This document shows positions 31,358-40,237 of a stretch of DNA of 48,934 nucleotides, one piece after another. Position numbers and translations under genes: made by a program. Position 1 is the first letter of the stretch. Each line of letters begins with the position of its first letter. Under the pieces are notes generated by a model, which worked only from the letters and a program-made list of their open reading frames with translations, was not told where the DNA came from and ran no database searches. Source of the stretch: Gemmatimonadota bacterium (GTDB lineage Bacteria > Gemmatimonadota > Gemmatimonadetes > Gemmatimonadales > Gemmatimonadaceae); assembly GCA_003155795.1 (NCBI GenBank), contig PMEM01000019.1, positions 8,781-57,714 on the forward strand. The letters are read 5' to 3'.

Positions 31358-33277
31358 CTATAAGACTGGCTGCGTGCCCTGCCATTCCAGTACACCAGCA
31401 AACACCTCAAGCGCCAGCTCGGCCTTTCCGAACGGTGCAGACACCTGCACTCCCGCCACCATCGGTCGCACACGCTCGAGCATCTCCCTCGCAATCGCAA
31501 TCCCCTCCTGTACGGCATGCTCCCTGGAGACTGCGTTCGCGCGTCGCATGCGAGCAATTACTTCGTCGGGGACCGCAACACCCGGCACCTCGTTCGCCAG
31601 GAATTCTGCGTTGCGCACAGATACGAGAGGCCAGATTCCGGCAACAACAGGGACGTGGAGCGACTCCACGCTCCGCAGAAACTGCTCCAGTTGTTGCGCG
31701 TCAAAGACTGGCTGTGTAATCGCATACTCGGCACCGGCTTCAACCTTCCACTCAAACCGACGACGTTCGTTCTCGTGATCCAGCGCCGCAGGGTTGACAC
31801 CGACTCCAATTACAAACCGGGTAGGTTCGCCGATGGCATTTCCACCCGGGTCGAGGCCACGATTCAACTGACTCACGAGATTTGTAAGCCCGATCGAATC
31901 GATGTCGAACACTGCGGTAGCCGACGGATATGGACCCATCTTCGGTGGGTCCCCTGTGATCAGCAACAGGTTGCGCAATCCGACAGCCGACGCACCAAGC
32001 AGGTCACTCAACATGCCAAGCAGGTTGCGATCGCGACAGCAATAATGAGTCACCGTCTCGATATGTGCATTCTGCTCGATCAGCAAACTTGCGAGCACCG
32101 CTCCCATGCGACTCTGTGCGCGCGGACCGTCGGGGACGTTTATCGCATCGACGCCCGCTTCCCGAAGCAACGCGGCATCACTCAATAGCTTGGTGGCGTC
32201 AACACCGCGCGGCGGTACGAGTTCTACGGACGTGACGAATGCACCGGCGGTCAGGCGAGCGGCCCAACGCGATCGCTCTGCGAACGAAACCGGCGCGACA
32301 CCCTCTGCACGTTTATCGGCGACAACGTGTGCGACGGTCGCGCGTGAAGTTCGACCCGATCGGGGTGCAAGCGGGCGCACGCCCTCGGAGATCTCACGGA
32401 TATGCGCCGGTGTCGTGCCGCAACATCCACCAACCACCTTTGCGCCAGCCACAACCAGATGCCGCGCGTAGCTCGCCATGTATTCCGGACTCGCCATGTA
32501 CATGGAGCGGCCGCCTACGTCTCGCGGCATTCCTGCATTCGGCTGCGCACTCAGCTTGCGGGTCGTGAGCGGTGCCATCTTTTCGATGGCCTCGAGTATC
32601 GTCTGCGGACCAACCGAACAATTAAGTCCGATTACATCAGCACCCGCGGCGTCGAGCGTACTGGCAATGTCTTCTGGTGTCGCGCCGTACGCAGTAACGC
32701 CATCGGCGTTGATCGCTACCTGCGCAATTACCGGCATCGACGCGTCAACCTGACGTGCGGCGACGATTGCCTGCGTCAGCTCGTCGAGATCCGAAAATGT
32801 CTCAAGGATGAACAAATCCGCGCCGCCTTCCTTAAGCGCGTGCATCTGCTCGGCGAAAATCGCTCGCGCTTCGTCGCGTGAAGTAGATCCGTACGGTTCC
32901 AGTCGCACGCCGAGCGGCCCGACGGCGCCTGCAACCAACACCGACTCGCCGGCAGCATCGCGAGCTAGCCGAGCTGCGGCAATATTGATCCGGGATACTT
33001 CTTCTACCAGTCCGTGCTGTTCCAACTTGACTCGGTTGGCGCCAAACGTATTCGTCTCGATCACCTCAGCGCCAGACTCGACGTATTCCTCGTGAATACC
33101 GCGAATCAGATCCGGGGCGCGGACACACAACTCATCGTAACACTGATTGATGAAGACACCACGCGCATAGATCATCGTTCCCATCGCACCGTCGAATACG
33201 ATGAGCGCTTCCGGATCGAGCAGGCGCTTCAGCAGCGCGTCACGCAATTGCCGGCTCCCGTTCTGCAGCCGCGCCAC
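31358..33277 (-). CDS. Bifunctional homocysteine S-methyltransferase / methylenetetrahydrofolate reductase (YitJ-like)
   Basis: 639 residues with GTG start. Residues 20-310 form the homocysteine methyltransferase barrel: FDGAMGTMIYARG, TNTFGANRVKL, and zinc ligands Cys220 (GLNCSVGP) and Cys285/Cys286 (GGCCGTTPAHI). Residues 340-615 form the MTHFR barrel: SVELVPPRGVDA, RNLLLITGDPPKMG and EYAITQPVFDAQQLEQFL. One polypeptide can thus make 5-methyl-THF and methylate homocysteine. The gene overlaps the metH 3' end by 38 bases, so a shorter TTG start inside that region is possible. The MTHFR half likely supplies methyl-THF to MetH. Confidence 0.93.
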   Translation of the reverse strand: MARLQNGSRQLRDALLKRLLDPEALIVFDGAMGTMIYARGVFINQCYDELCVRAPDLIRGIHEEYVESGAEVIETNTFGANRVKLEQHGLVEEVSRINIAAARLARDAAGESVLVAGAVGPLGVRLEPYGSTSRDEARAIFAEQMHALKEGGADLFILETFSDLDELTQAIVAARQVDASMPVIAQVAINADGVTAYGATPEDIASTLDAAGADVIGLNCSVGPQTILEAIEKMAPLTTRKLSAQPNAGMPRDVGGRSMYMASPEYMASYARHLVVAGAKVVGGCCGTTPAHIREISEGVRPLAPRSGRTSRATVAHVVADKRAEGVAPVSFAERSRWAARLTAGAFVTSVELVPPRGVDATKLLSDAALLREAGVDAINVPDGPRAQSRMGAVLASLLIEQNAHIETVTHYCCRDRNLLGMLSDLLGASAVGLRNLLLITGDPPKMGPYPSATAVFDIDSIGLTNLVSQLNRGLDPGGNAIGEPTRFVIGVGVNPAALDHENERRRFEWKVEAGAEYAITQPVFDAQQLEQFLRSVESLHVPVVAGIWPLVSVRNAEFLANEVPGVAVPDEVIARMRRANAVSREHAVQEGIAIAREMLERVRPMVAGVQVSAPFGKAELALEVFAGVLEWQGTQPVL

Positions 33278-36200
33278 GCACAGCGTAATATCGAGCTTCC
33301 GGATGATGCATGATAACCGCCGCTGTCGACTGCTCTGGCATCAACTGGAACGATTCGCTCAATACCATCCCGATCTCCTCGCTTGCTGGCAGCAACTTGA
33401 ATACGACCGCGTGATCTTCGAGATCCGGACACGCACCGTAGCCCCATGAGTAGCGCTTTCCAGTTTCAATCCCCAACTCTGCCATTATATGACGATGCGA
33501 CCACTCGGCCAGCGCCTCCGCTGTTTCCACGCCAAGGCCGTGCACGTAGTACGCCTCCGCGTACTCATTGGCGCCCTGCAGCTGCGCGAACTTCTCCGAC
33601 GCAGCGTGACCGACGGTCACGATTTGGAGTGGAAGCACGTCGACTTGATTCGATTCTACGGATCGCACATAATCCGCGAGACAGAGTCGCTCGCGTCCAA
33701 CCATGCGAGGGAAGCTGAATCGCGCGGTCTCTGTGCGTGTCCCATCGGCTGCATACGCTGCAGCGTCGTAGACGATGATCTCGTTTCCGGACGACTGCAC
33801 CGGGAAATAGCCGTACGCCACCTCTGGTTTAAGCCAGCCCTCGCCTTTCGCCTCGGACGTCAACCGATTGAGAACAGGTTCGAACTCCTCACGCACCGTG
33901 CGTTCATACTGCTCACCCGAACCCCGGGCGCCCCACTGAAGGCGATACAATTCGTCCAGGTCCAGATGTGCGAATACCTCGTCCAGCGGAATATCGCGCA
34001 CCACTCTCGGTCCCCAGAACGGCGGAACCGGGACCGGATTGTCGGCCGCGACATCGCTGCGCACAGTTGAATTGGTACCTGCAACGGTATCCTTCCCGAC
34101 CTGCGTGTGCAGGAAAATATCCTTGCGCGCATCGTCCATAAGTTTTTCCATGTAGGCGCTCCGGCGGTCTCGGTCCTGAAGAATGTCCATGGTGTCGAGA
34201 CCTTCGAAAGCATCCTTGCAATAGAACACGCCGGATTCGTACGCACGTTCGCCCTCAACGAACATCGCGCGACGTCCAAAGCGACGATTGATCGCAGCAC
34301 CGCCGATCATCACGGGGATGTTGATTCCACGCTTGTCCAGCTCCTGCACGCAAAGAGGCATCTGCTTGGATGTCGATACGAGAAGCGCACTCAGGCCAAT
34401 CGCATCAGCATTTACCTCAAGTGCCTTCTCGATGATCGTGTTGACCGGCACCTGCTTGCCGAGATCGTAAACGGTATAGCCATTGTTGGAAAGAATCGTG
34501 TTGACGAGCGATTTGCCGATGTCATGCACGTCACCGTACACCGTCGCCAGGACGACGCGGCCCTTCGTGTATCCCTCGCTCTTCTCCAGAAACTTCTCAA
34601 GGTGCTGTACAGCCTTCTTCATCACCTCCGCTGACTGGAGCACGAATGGGAGAATCAACTCGCCAGCTCCAAACTTGTCACCCACGTCCTTCATGGCTGG
34701 TAGCAGCACGCCGTTCAGCACGCGCACGGGATCCTGTCTTACGCCGGCATCGTCGAGCGCATCTTCGATGCCCTCCTTCTTCCGATGCAGCACCATCCAG
34801 TGGATCTTCTCGTCGGCGGTCATGCCGGCCGTCGGATCCTCTTTGGCGACCGCGGTCGAGCCTCCGGCATCCGGTGTCGCGGAGAAGTATTCGATGAACT
34901 TCTGCAACGCATCGGGCCGTCGATTGAAAACGAGATCGTCAGCTACCGCGCGCTCCTCGGTCGATATCTCCGCATACGGTCTGATATGCGCTGGATTGAC
35001 GATGGCAGCGTCCAGACCTGCCTGAACGCAGTGATGCAGGAACACGGAGTTCAGTACCGATCGCGCTTCTGTGGTAAGCCCAAACGAAACATTGGAAACG
35101 CCGAGTATTGTGCCGACACCCGGCAGCTCCCGCTTGATGAGCCTGATTCCCTCGATCGTCTCGGCAGCAGAATCGATCCACTCCGCGTCACCGGTGGCGA
35201 GCGTAAACGTGAGAGCGTCGTACAACAAGTCTTCTGGCGCCAGACCGTATTCTCCAACCGCGATATCGTAGATCTTGCGCGCAACTTCGAGCTTACGCTC
35301 GCGCGTCTTGGCCATGCCGATCTCGTCGATGGTCAGTGCGACGACGGCAGCGCCATGCTTCTTAACGAGCGGCACTATGCTCTCGATCCGCTTGCGGCCA
35401 TTCTCCATATTGATGGAGTTCACGATCGCGCGGCCAGGAACGTGCTCCAGCGCAGCCGCAACGACGTCAGCCTCCGTGGAGTCGATCATCAGTGGAGCTT
35501 CAACGCCCATCGATAATAGCTTCACGACCTGCGACATCTGCTCGGCCTCATCTGATCGCTCCGTCACAGCGACGCATACATCGAGTACGTGCGCTCCGGA
35601 ATCGACCTGCTCGCGGCCCACTTCTACGATGGACTCGTAATCTTCCGCCAGCAGGAACCGTTTGACGCGACGCGATCCCTGAGCATTTACGCGTTCGCCT
35701 ACAATCAATGGAGGCGGCGTTTGTCGCAAGGAAGTTGCGCGCATCGCCGATGACACCATCGGAAGACGCGGCTCACGCGGCTCGCCAGCCGCTGTCGACT
35801 CGACGGATCGAAGTTCCCCGATGCGAGCAACGATTGCCGCCAAGTGCTCAGGAGTCGTGCCGCAGCAGCCTCCGACAATGCGAACCCCGAAATCACGGAC
35901 GAACTCGCCGAGCGCATCTGCCATCGGCGCCGGTTCCAGGGGATAGATCGCATCGCCAGTCCCGGTGTTCAGCGGCAGGCCCGCGTTCGGAATTACCGAC
36001 AGTGGCAGCGTTGCGTGTTCCGAAAGAAATCGAATCGGCTCGCGCATGTGCTCCGGGCCGGTCGAGCAATTCAGACCGATGACATCTACGTGGAGCGACT
36101 CGAGCGTTGTCATCGCGCTGGCGATATCGGTGCCGAGAAGCATGCGGCCGCTGACGTCGAGCGTCACCTGTACCTGGAGTGCTACGCGGCGGCCCAGTTC

Positions 36201-36776
36201 CGCAAATGCGCGCTCGATTCCGACAACCGCGGCCTTGACTTCCAGGATGTCCTGGGATGTCTCGACCAGAAGCACATCCACTCCGCCCTCGACGAGCGAC
36301 ATCGCCTGCGCGCAGTAGTTCTGCGCAAGCTCTTCGAACGTCACGTTGGAGAGAACCGGGTCCGTACTCGACGGCAACATTCCCGTTGGACCCATCGATC
36401 CTGCGACGAACCTTGGTCGCTCGGGCGTAGCAAATTTGTCGCATGCCGCACGCGCAATTTGGGCGGCCTTCACGTTCAAATCATGCGCCTTATCGAGAAG
36501 TCCCCACTCTGCCAGCCGACGCGGTGTCGATTGGAAGGTGCACGTTTCGACCACATCACACCCGACGGCCAGGAAGGACTCATGGATTTCCTGGATCACG
36601 TCGGGACGTGTCAGTACGAGGTTATCGTTGCACCCTTCGAGCGCCTTCCCGCCAAAATCTTCTGGCGTAAGGTGATAGCGCTGAATGTTGGTGCCCATCG
36701 CGCCGTCGTACACGAGCACGCGATCGGCGAGAGCCGCCAGATATGCGGAGCGGAAAGAACTGGTTGAAGTCGTCAT
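33240..36776 (-). CDS. metH: Cobalamin-dependent methionine synthase MetH
   Basis: 1178 residues from the chosen ATG; an ATG six bases upstream is equally possible. All modules are present: the homocysteine domain with zinc ligands Cys237 (GLNCSTGP) and Cys304/Cys305 (GGCCGTTPEH), the pterin domain (ERVNAQGSRRVKRFL, DSTEADVVAAALEH), the B12 cap, the cobalamin domain with His751 (GDVHDIGKSL), and the AdoMet activation domain ending in RYSWGYGACPDLEDHA. It methylates homocysteine using methyl-THF. No cobalamin riboswitch is visible, but a terminator lies immediately upstream of the start. It overlaps the downstream fusion gene. Confidence 0.95.
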   Translation of the reverse strand: MTTSTSSFRSAYLAALADRVLVYDGAMGTNIQRYHLTPEDFGGKALEGCNDNLVLTRPDVIQEIHESFLAVGCDVVETCTFQSTPRRLAEWGLLDKAHDLNVKAAQIARAACDKFATPERPRFVAGSMGPTGMLPSSTDPVLSNVTFEELAQNYCAQAMSLVEGGVDVLLVETSQDILEVKAAVVGIERAFAELGRRVALQVQVTLDVSGRMLLGTDIASAMTTLESLHVDVIGLNCSTGPEHMREPIRFLSEHATLPLSVIPNAGLPLNTGTGDAIYPLEPAPMADALGEFVRDFGVRIVGGCCGTTPEHLAAIVARIGELRSVESTAAGEPREPRLPMVSSAMRATSLRQTPPPLIVGERVNAQGSRRVKRFLLAEDYESIVEVGREQVDSGAHVLDVCVAVTERSDEAEQMSQVVKLLSMGVEAPLMIDSTEADVVAAALEHVPGRAIVNSINMENGRKRIESIVPLVKKHGAAVVALTIDEIGMAKTRERKLEVARKIYDIAVGEYGLAPEDLLYDALTFTLATGDAEWIDSAAETIEGIRLIKRELPGVGTILGVSNVSFGLTTEARSVLNSVFLHHCVQAGLDAAIVNPAHIRPYAEISTEERAVADDLVFNRRPDALQKFIEYFSATPDAGGSTAVAKEDPTAGMTADEKIHWMVLHRKKEGIEDALDDAGVRQDPVRVLNGVLLPAMKDVGDKFGAGELILPFVLQSAEVMKKAVQHLEKFLEKSEGYTKGRVVLATVYGDVHDIGKSLVNTILSNNGYTVYDLGKQVPVNTIIEKALEVNADAIGLSALLVSTSKQMPLCVQELDKRGINIPVMIGGAAINRRFGRRAMFVEGERAYESGVFYCKDAFEGLDTMDILQDRDRRSAYMEKLMDDARKDIFLHTQVGKDTVAGTNSTVRSDVAADNPVPVPPFWGPRVVRDIPLDEVFAHLDLDELYRLQWGARGSGEQYERTVREEFEPVLNRLTSEAKGEGWLKPEVAYGYFPVQSSGNEIIVYDAAAYAADGTRTETARFSFPRMVGRERLCLADYVRSVESNQVDVLPLQIVTVGHAASEKFAQLQGANEYAEAYYVHGLGVETAEALAEWSHRHIMAELGIETGKRYSWGYGACPDLEDHAVVFKLLPASEEIGMVLSESFQLMPEQSTAAVIMHHPEARYYAVRGAAAEREPAIA

Positions 36777-36792
36777 ACCCATCTGGATTACG

Positions 36793-36821
36793 AAAAAGGC
36801 CCGGCAGAAAGCGCCGGGCCT
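36793..36821 (-). terminator. Intrinsic terminator touching the metH start, candidate attenuator
   Basis: On the minus strand AGGCCCGGC, a 7-base loop and GCCGGGCCT are followed by TTTTTCG. The U-run ends about 17 bases before the metH ATG, leaving no room for a promoter or a full leader after it. An upstream AAAGCGC (around 36825) can pair with GCGCTTT of the loop region, so an alternative fold is possible. Either YggT transcription ends here, or it controls metH read-through. Confidence 0.7.
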
Positions 36822-36887
36822 GGTGTGCGCTTTAGCGTTTGTTTTACGTGGCCGCAATTTGCCTGAAATCGCCACGGAATCCGGTTG

Positions 36888-36965
36888 TCACGAACGATAG
36901 CGCCGCTTGAGCACTGCAACAAGGGGCAATCCATCCGAGTAGCCGGATGGACGGATAAAGATCAC
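36888..36965 (-). CDS. Possible 25-aa peptide coupled to the YggT gene
   Basis: A GTG start overlaps the YggT stop (GTGA) and opens 25 codons: MIFIRPSGYSDGLPLVAVL then KRRYRS. The basic end and the overlap suggest translation, but the same DNA also forms a hairpin, and I know no family. It could be a leader peptide for the metH region or chance. Confidence 0.3.
   Translation of the reverse strand: MIFIRPSGYSDGLPLVAVLKRRYRS
36930..36951 (-). terminator. 8-bp hairpin just after the YggT gene
   Basis: TCCATCCG, a six-base loop and CGGATGGA. It begins 11 bases past the YggT stop on the minus strand. There is no U-run, so it may be a 3' stabiliser or a part of the metH leader rather than a terminator. 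Confidence 0.45.
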
Positions 36966-37555
36966 ATTCCGACCATTCTCAGGATGGCCCACTCCAGGAT
37001 GCCGAGGAGGAAGTAGGCGACGATCGGCGTAATGTCGAACATCGCAATGCGAGGAACGATCTCGCGCAGCGGCCTGAGAATCGGCTCTGTGATGGCGAAC
37101 GCCCAGCGCACCCAGCGAGAGAATGGCGAGATAGGCAGCCATGAGACGATAACGACGATAATTACCGCCAACCGCAGGACATCGAACGTCAGTTGCAGCA
37201 GGAGCACGAACAGCCCAAGTGGCCCGGATGCGAGCGCCAAAACAAGAGCCACGTAGCCCTGGATGAGGAAGTCCAGTCCGCTGATGACCACGATACCGAT
37301 GAAAACGGTGCCGACAAGCGCCCAGATCGACGCCGAAGTCGGACTTCCTCCAGCACGCAAAATTCGGCGCTCCACCGGAGCGATCAGCGGTTCGGCGAAT
37401 CGTCGAATCGCACGAGCGGCCGGGTGAAACGGATTGATCCGACGAGTGCGAACCAGCCAGTCAAGCAGAAATACAATCGCGAGAACTACGACCGCAACCG
37501 CAACAACGGTGCGAACAATACTGACAACGAGTACAAGAAGTGGGAGCAAAGCCAT
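36962..37555 (-). CDS. YggT-family integral membrane protein with two repeats
   Basis: 197 residues. Two similar halves each have a helix pair around a loop: DWLVRTRRINPFHPAARAI with RFAEPLIAPVERRIL in the first and SWLPISPFSRWVRWAFAI with EPILRPLREIVPRI in the second. Four to five membrane helices (about 5-30, 75-100, 105-140, 172-195) complete the YggT double repeat. Relatives are linked to osmotic tolerance, cell division or chloroplast YlmG/CCB3 function. It starts 11 bases after the stop of the upstream propeller gene. Confidence 0.82.
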   Translation of the reverse strand: MALLPLLVLVVSIVRTVVAVAVVVLAIVFLLDWLVRTRRINPFHPAARAIRRFAEPLIAPVERRILRAGGSPTSASIWALVGTVFIGIVVISGLDFLIQGYVALVLALASGPLGLFVLLLQLTFDVLRLAVIIVVIVSWLPISPFSRWVRWAFAITEPILRPLREIVPRIAMFDITPIVAYFLLGILEWAILRMVGM

Positions 37556-37566
37556 TACTAGCGGGT

Positions 37567-38814
37567 TTAGGGGCGAGTCTGATATGGCTCGTTACGGCCA
37601 TTCGTGACATCGTATACGAACGATTGTGTCGTACCGTCGGACAGCTTCAAGGTGTAAAACAGTTGGTCCTGATCCGCCAGCGCATTCATCGCGATTATTG
37701 TTGAGCCAACGGGAACAGGCATGTCGCTGCGCGGTTCGAGACGGATCGCCGGCCCGTTGCCCATGAAGCCTCGAGAGCCCATCGCTCGGACGGGACGCTT
37801 GTCATCGTTCTTGTCACGCACCTTTTTGAGCGAATCGATTCGATTGCGAATTTCCTTGCGCAATACTGCCGGGTCCTGTGGCCCGAAGACCTTCGCAACG
37901 TCCGCTCCCGAAGCCGTCTGATACACAGCGACGAGATATTCATTGCCAGCCGTCCTTGCGAAGAGTAGCGAGTCGTCTGTCTGCGGAATGAGCGCCGGCC
38001 ATCGCGCCTCGCGAATGACGTCTGTATTAGCCAGGAGAATGCTGCCACGTGGCGACGCGCGACTTGTCTGCAGGAAGAAATACGCGCCGGCATTATCGAC
38101 AAACTCGTACCTGGCATCAAACGCCTGCGTCAGCTTGACTACAGGCGCACCGAAATTCGGCTTGCCGGGGTCGGCGAGATCGATGAAGTAGATGCGTGTG
38201 TTTGAATCGGAAGGATACGAGATCGTGAAGACTGCATAGTTGCCATCGTCACTTACGCGCGCCGCGTAACGCCACTCCGGATGGTCGAACTGGCTGAGGA
38301 TCAATGCGTCCTTTGCAGGCTCGCGACCGAGTCCGTGGTAATACACGCGTTGACGACCATCCGAAGCGTCTTCGCGAACGTAGAGGAATCCCTTGTTGTC
38401 GTGTGACCACGGCGCCGGCGATATGCGCGCGAGATGCAGCACATCGGGCAGATCCCTGCCGTTTTGAACGTCGCGAATCCGGACGTCGTACGGACCTGAA
38501 TGAGTGGGGCCCACGGCATATGCGACGTATTTGCCATCCGGTGACGGTGCTACGGTCGAGAATGTGCCGGCCGGAAGGAGACCTCGCTCAATGCCCTTGT
38601 CGCCGTCTCTAACTCGAAGCTCACCCGACGCGTTGACATAGAAGAACCGTCCGCCGGCCCTGAACGGAGCAAGCGTGCTCGGCGAGGTAAGTTGAATGCT
38701 CGGCGTTTGCGAGCTGACGGAAAGCGTGGCGGGGGCCTGCGCTACCAGCGCACCGGCAGATAAAACTCCACCGATCAGTGCGGAAGCGCCAAGGCCGCGA
38801 ACGATAGCTTGCAT
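37567..38814 (-). CDS. Secreted prolyl-oligopeptidase-like beta-propeller lacking the catalytic domain
   Basis: 415 residues from the ATG that opens the signal peptide (MQAIVRGLGASALIGGVLSA, cleavage after LVAQA). Residues of about 40-400 resemble the S9 prolyl oligopeptidase propeller: APWSHDNKGFLYVREDASDG, VYYHGLGREPAKDALILSQF and DHPEWRYAARVSDDG are recognisable blades. The protein ends after the propeller and no Ser-Asp-His hydrolase domain follows. This is a stable short form or a decayed enzyme; since the frame is open and full of normal codons, a binding role is more likely than a pseudogene. Confidence 0.75.
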   Translation of the reverse strand: MQAIVRGLGASALIGGVLSAGALVAQAPATLSVSSQTPSIQLTSPSTLAPFRAGGRFFYVNASGELRVRDGDKGIERGLLPAGTFSTVAPSPDGKYVAYAVGPTHSGPYDVRIRDVQNGRDLPDVLHLARISPAPWSHDNKGFLYVREDASDGRQRVYYHGLGREPAKDALILSQFDHPEWRYAARVSDDGNYAVFTISYPSDSNTRIYFIDLADPGKPNFGAPVVKLTQAFDARYEFVDNAGAYFFLQTSRASPRGSILLANTDVIREARWPALIPQTDDSLLFARTAGNEYLVAVYQTASGADVAKVFGPQDPAVLRKEIRNRIDSLKKVRDKNDDKRPVRAMGSRGFMGNGPAIRLEPRSDMPVPVGSTIIAMNALADQDQLFYTLKLSDGTTQSFVYDVTNGRNEPYQTRP

Positions 38815-39024
38815 ATGATGGATTTGGGTACGGCTGAATTTACGATAACTGGCGTGAACCAACCTGACCGGTCCGTGGCGATCACGCCGCCGCTTTACGC
38901 GTTCTCGACGTTGTATACACCGGCGGAGGGCATTCAGACATCCGCCGCAATAGATTTCGAGCCAACGTCACTGGTGCGAGGTACTGGTGACGAAATCGAT
39001 TCACGAAGCACCCCTGAAGCCCTA

Positions 39025-39546
39025 ATGCCTGAATCAAGGAATCGCCGCTACTGGTTACTCAAGAGCGAGCCAGATAGCTACTCGTTTGACGACCTGCTGG
39101 CTGCGCCAGATTCCACAACATATTGGAGCGGCGTCCGGAACTACCAGGCCCGCAACTTCATGCGCGACGACATGAAGGTAGGCGATGGCGTCCTCTTCTA
39201 TTATTCGGGGGCCGACCCGGCGGGGATCGTGGGAACGGCCGAAATCGTGCGTGCCGGATATCCGGACTTCACGGCATGGGACACCTCAGATGGGCACTAC
39301 GATCCAAAGACCAAGGAAAGCGACCCAACCTGGTATATGGTGGATATCCGGGCTGGAAAACGGCTCAAGGAGTTCCTCGATCTCCCTGGGCTCCGCCATG
39401 TCAGGGAGCTGGAAAAGATGGAGTTGCTCAGAAAGGGGAGCCGACTCTCGGTCCAGCCCGTCAGGCCGGATGAATGGCGTACAATCCTCAGACTCGGCGG
39501 GGTCTCCGCGCCGGGAAAACCGAAGCGGAAAACAGCTACGCGTTGA
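39025..39546 (+). CDS. EVE-domain protein (thymocyte nuclear protein 1-like)
   Basis: 173 residues from the ATG giving MPESRNRRYWLLKSEPDSYS, which matches the EVE family start; the frame is open upstream to 38809 but that part has no family similarity. The domain signature is complete: WSGVRNYQARNFMRDDMKVGD, VLFYYSGADPAGIVGTAEIV and WYMVDIRAGKRLKEFLDLP. EVE folds resemble PUA and YTH domains and bind modified bases in nucleic acids. The start of the TetR promoter overlaps its stop codon, so the efflux operon starts right after it. Probably monocistronic. Confidence 0.88.
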   Translation: MPESRNRRYWLLKSEPDSYSFDDLLAAPDSTTYWSGVRNYQARNFMRDDMKVGDGVLFYYSGADPAGIVGTAEIVRAGYPDFTAWDTSDGHYDPKTKESDPTWYMVDIRAGKRLKEFLDLPGLRHVRELEKMELLRKGSRLSVQPVRPDEWRTILRLGGVSAPGKPKRKTATR

Positions 39547-39590
39547 CTCCGGGGATCGGCACCATATATTACTGACCGGTCAGTAATATA
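39543..39590 (+). promoter_or_regulatory. Sigma-70 promoter with a perfect 26-bp operator of the TetR efflux operon
   Basis: TTGACT at 39543, a 16-base spacer and TATATT at 39565 make a near-consensus promoter. A perfect palindrome of half-site TATATTACTGACC (39565-39590, 13 bp per arm) covers the -10 box and start point. A repressor bound there would block RNA polymerase. The TetR gene begins 12 bases after it, so self-repression of the operon is the direct reading. Confidence 0.85.
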
Positions 39591-39602
39591 CTAGAAAATC
39601 CC

Positions 39603-40229
39603 ATGCCTGCTGAAGTTGCGGAGCCGCGCTGGCGGCGGCTTCCTGAAGAACGCCCACAACAGATTTTGCGAGCCGCACTCGAAATATTTGGCGAGCACGG
39701 CCTGGCTGGTGCCCGGCTTGAAGACATCGCTAGACGCGCCGGCGTTTCCAAGGGAACGATCTATCTGTACTTCCCGAACAAGGAAGCGCTTTTTCGCGAA
39801 ATGGTTCGATCGACAATTGTCGAGGCGATCGTCGCTGGCGAGGGAATTCCAAGACTGAGTTCCGCTCGCGAGCAATTGTTGACCTTCATGCAGAACTACT
39901 GGGCTTTCGTGCGCACGCCGTCCTTCTCGGTCATCTATCGAGTCGTCGTCAGCGAGTTGCACCACTTCCCGGACCTCGTTGAATTCTACAGCGCAGAAGT
40001 GATTCTGCGCGGGCAAAAGCTTATCGCCGGAATAATCTCGCGGGGAATCGAGACCGGTGAGTTCCGGCCGATCGATCCGACAGTTGCTGGCCGAATGCTC
40101 ATCTCGCTCTTTACCACGAGCGCGATGTGGTGCTGCAAGAGGAAGTTCTTTCCAAGCCTGCAGGCACGCAGCGATGAACAGGTGTACGACGAGCTGGTTG
40201 ACTTCTACCTCTCCGCGCTCCGCGCGTGA
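39603..40229 (+). CDS. TetR/AcrR-family transcriptional repressor
   Basis: 208 residues. The DNA-binding part (about 15-65) reads RPQQILRAALEIFGEHGLAG, then ARLEDIARRAGVSKGTIYLYF with the typical turn and the YLYF/NKEAL segment. The ligand domain (about 75-208) is helical with no clear specificity; a Cys-Cys pair near residue 179 (MWCCKRK) may be a sensor or chance. Its stop overlaps a possible GTG of the TolC gene. It probably represses this operon through the palindrome in front of it and releases DNA upon binding a pump substrate. Confidence 0.92.
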   Translation: MPAEVAEPRWRRLPEERPQQILRAALEIFGEHGLAGARLEDIARRAGVSKGTIYLYFPNKEALFREMVRSTIVEAIVAGEGIPRLSSAREQLLTFMQNYWAFVRTPSFSVIYRVVVSELHHFPDLVEFYSAEVILRGQKLIAGIISRGIETGEFRPIDPTVAGRMLISLFTTSAMWCCKRKFFPSLQARSDEQVYDELVDFYLSALRA

Positions 40230-40237
40230 CATCAATA

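Noticed and set aside
36888..36925. Plus-strand sequence GAGCACTGCAAC resembling the core of an SAH riboswitch
   Set aside because: It points away from metH and no plus-strand methionine-cycle gene follows; the rest of the conserved core is missing.
38809..39024. 72-codon extension upstream of the EVE-domain protein
   Set aside because: The EVE family starts at the RRYWLLKSEPD segment; the extension overlaps the divergent promoter region of the neighbouring gene.
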